A stretch of 64,000 nt of DNA, taken from contig CM019717.1 in assembly GCA_009760885.1 (NCBI GenBank), positions 50,181,366-50,245,365 on the forward strand, given 5' to 3'. This DNA comes from Achatina immaculata. Lineage: Eukaryota; Mollusca; Gastropoda; Stylommatophora; Achatinidae. The notes under the pieces were generated by a model, which had not been told where the DNA came from, did not search any database, and was given only the letters and a program-made list of their open reading frames with translations. The position numbers and the translations under genes are program-made. The first letter of the stretch is position 1. Every line of letters begins with the position of its first letter. Below are positions 63,712 through 64,000 of the stretch, piece after piece.

Positions 63712-64000
63712 CAAGGCAGGTACTCTCTGCAGCTGATGTAGTGGAGGTGTTGAAGCACAGTCTCTGCCGCTGATGTAGGGAAGATGTTGAAGCACAGTAC
63801 CTTGTTGACTGGGGAGTGAGTCAGTCCCTGAGTGAAGGTAAAAAGCAGGGAGGGACAGGCTCTGTCACCATGGGAACTGCAGTGATCCCTGAGCTGTTAG
63901 CCAGGCTAGGCCTGTGTCTAGAAGTCCCAAATGGAGAGGTGGCACTGGGTCTTTGTCAGCTTTGGTTTGCCAGCTGTGACAAGAGAATGTCAATTATGGG
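63712..64000 (-). mobile_element. Family A element, running off the window
   Basis: On the + strand it reads GCAGCTGATGTAGTGGAGGT, TTGAAGCACAGT (twice), GTCAGTCCCTGAGTGAAGGT, CACCATGGGAACTGCAGTGA, CCAGGCTAGGCCTGTG and TCAGCTTTGGTTTGCCAGC. The head lies at the window edge. Confidence 0.82.

Overview
This window is animal nuclear DNA, most likely from a mollusc and possibly a gastropod. The evidence is a spliced gene of the LZTS/N4BP3 (Fez1-domain) family, tRNA-headed SINEs, several RT-type LINE families, hAT and mariner DNA transposons, and an unusually high density of 20-64 bp minisatellites. No operons, prokaryotic genes or CRISPR arrays are present. The species call is an inference. The gene and the transposon classes are read directly from the sequence.

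Only one host gene is visible. It lies on the + strand and has two coding exons in the window: 35486-36484 (333 codons) and 61919 to about 63503 (528 codons plus one base). A phase-0 intron of about 25.4 kb separates them. The join falls exactly between the family motifs PPKLxPFSG and KPxAFKPV. A splice acceptor 15 bases before the ATG shows that there is at least one untranslated 5' exon upstream. An AUG-UGA 'start-stop' uORF sits directly before the main start. The last exon is probably outside the window.

Region 1-35470 (upstream DNA or 5' intron) holds about a dozen minisatellites and dispersed families. Family A is a short element with an AAG tail and an expandable 34-bp head module. Family C is a short element whose inner segment became a 31-bp array at 7.8-8.3 kb. 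S1 and S2 are SINEs that share a central core. LINE families D, E, F, G, H and I occur as 3' fragments. There is also a hAT transposase pseudogene split by a LINE F insertion (12.1-14.55 kb), a DD34D mariner relic (28.7-29.5 kb) and a 99-bp-arm foldback (24.5-24.7 kb).

The 36.5-61.9 kb intron carries two recent tandem duplications: 1742-bp units at 41.72-45.21 kb and about 1385-bp units at 47.51-50.28 kb. Both have microhomology at their junctions. They copied pre-existing nests of transposons, including a hAT element that still has an 8-bp target-site duplication. From about 53 kb to exon 2 there are further LINE G, D and H pieces, a perfect-centre palindrome and more minisatellites. Past exon 2 another family A copy runs off the window.

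I did not find a convincing new gene system. The most interesting material is the start-stop uORF and PY motif in the Fez1 gene, the SINE families sharing a core, the minisatellites that arose inside mobile elements, and the nested, dated history of insertions and duplications.
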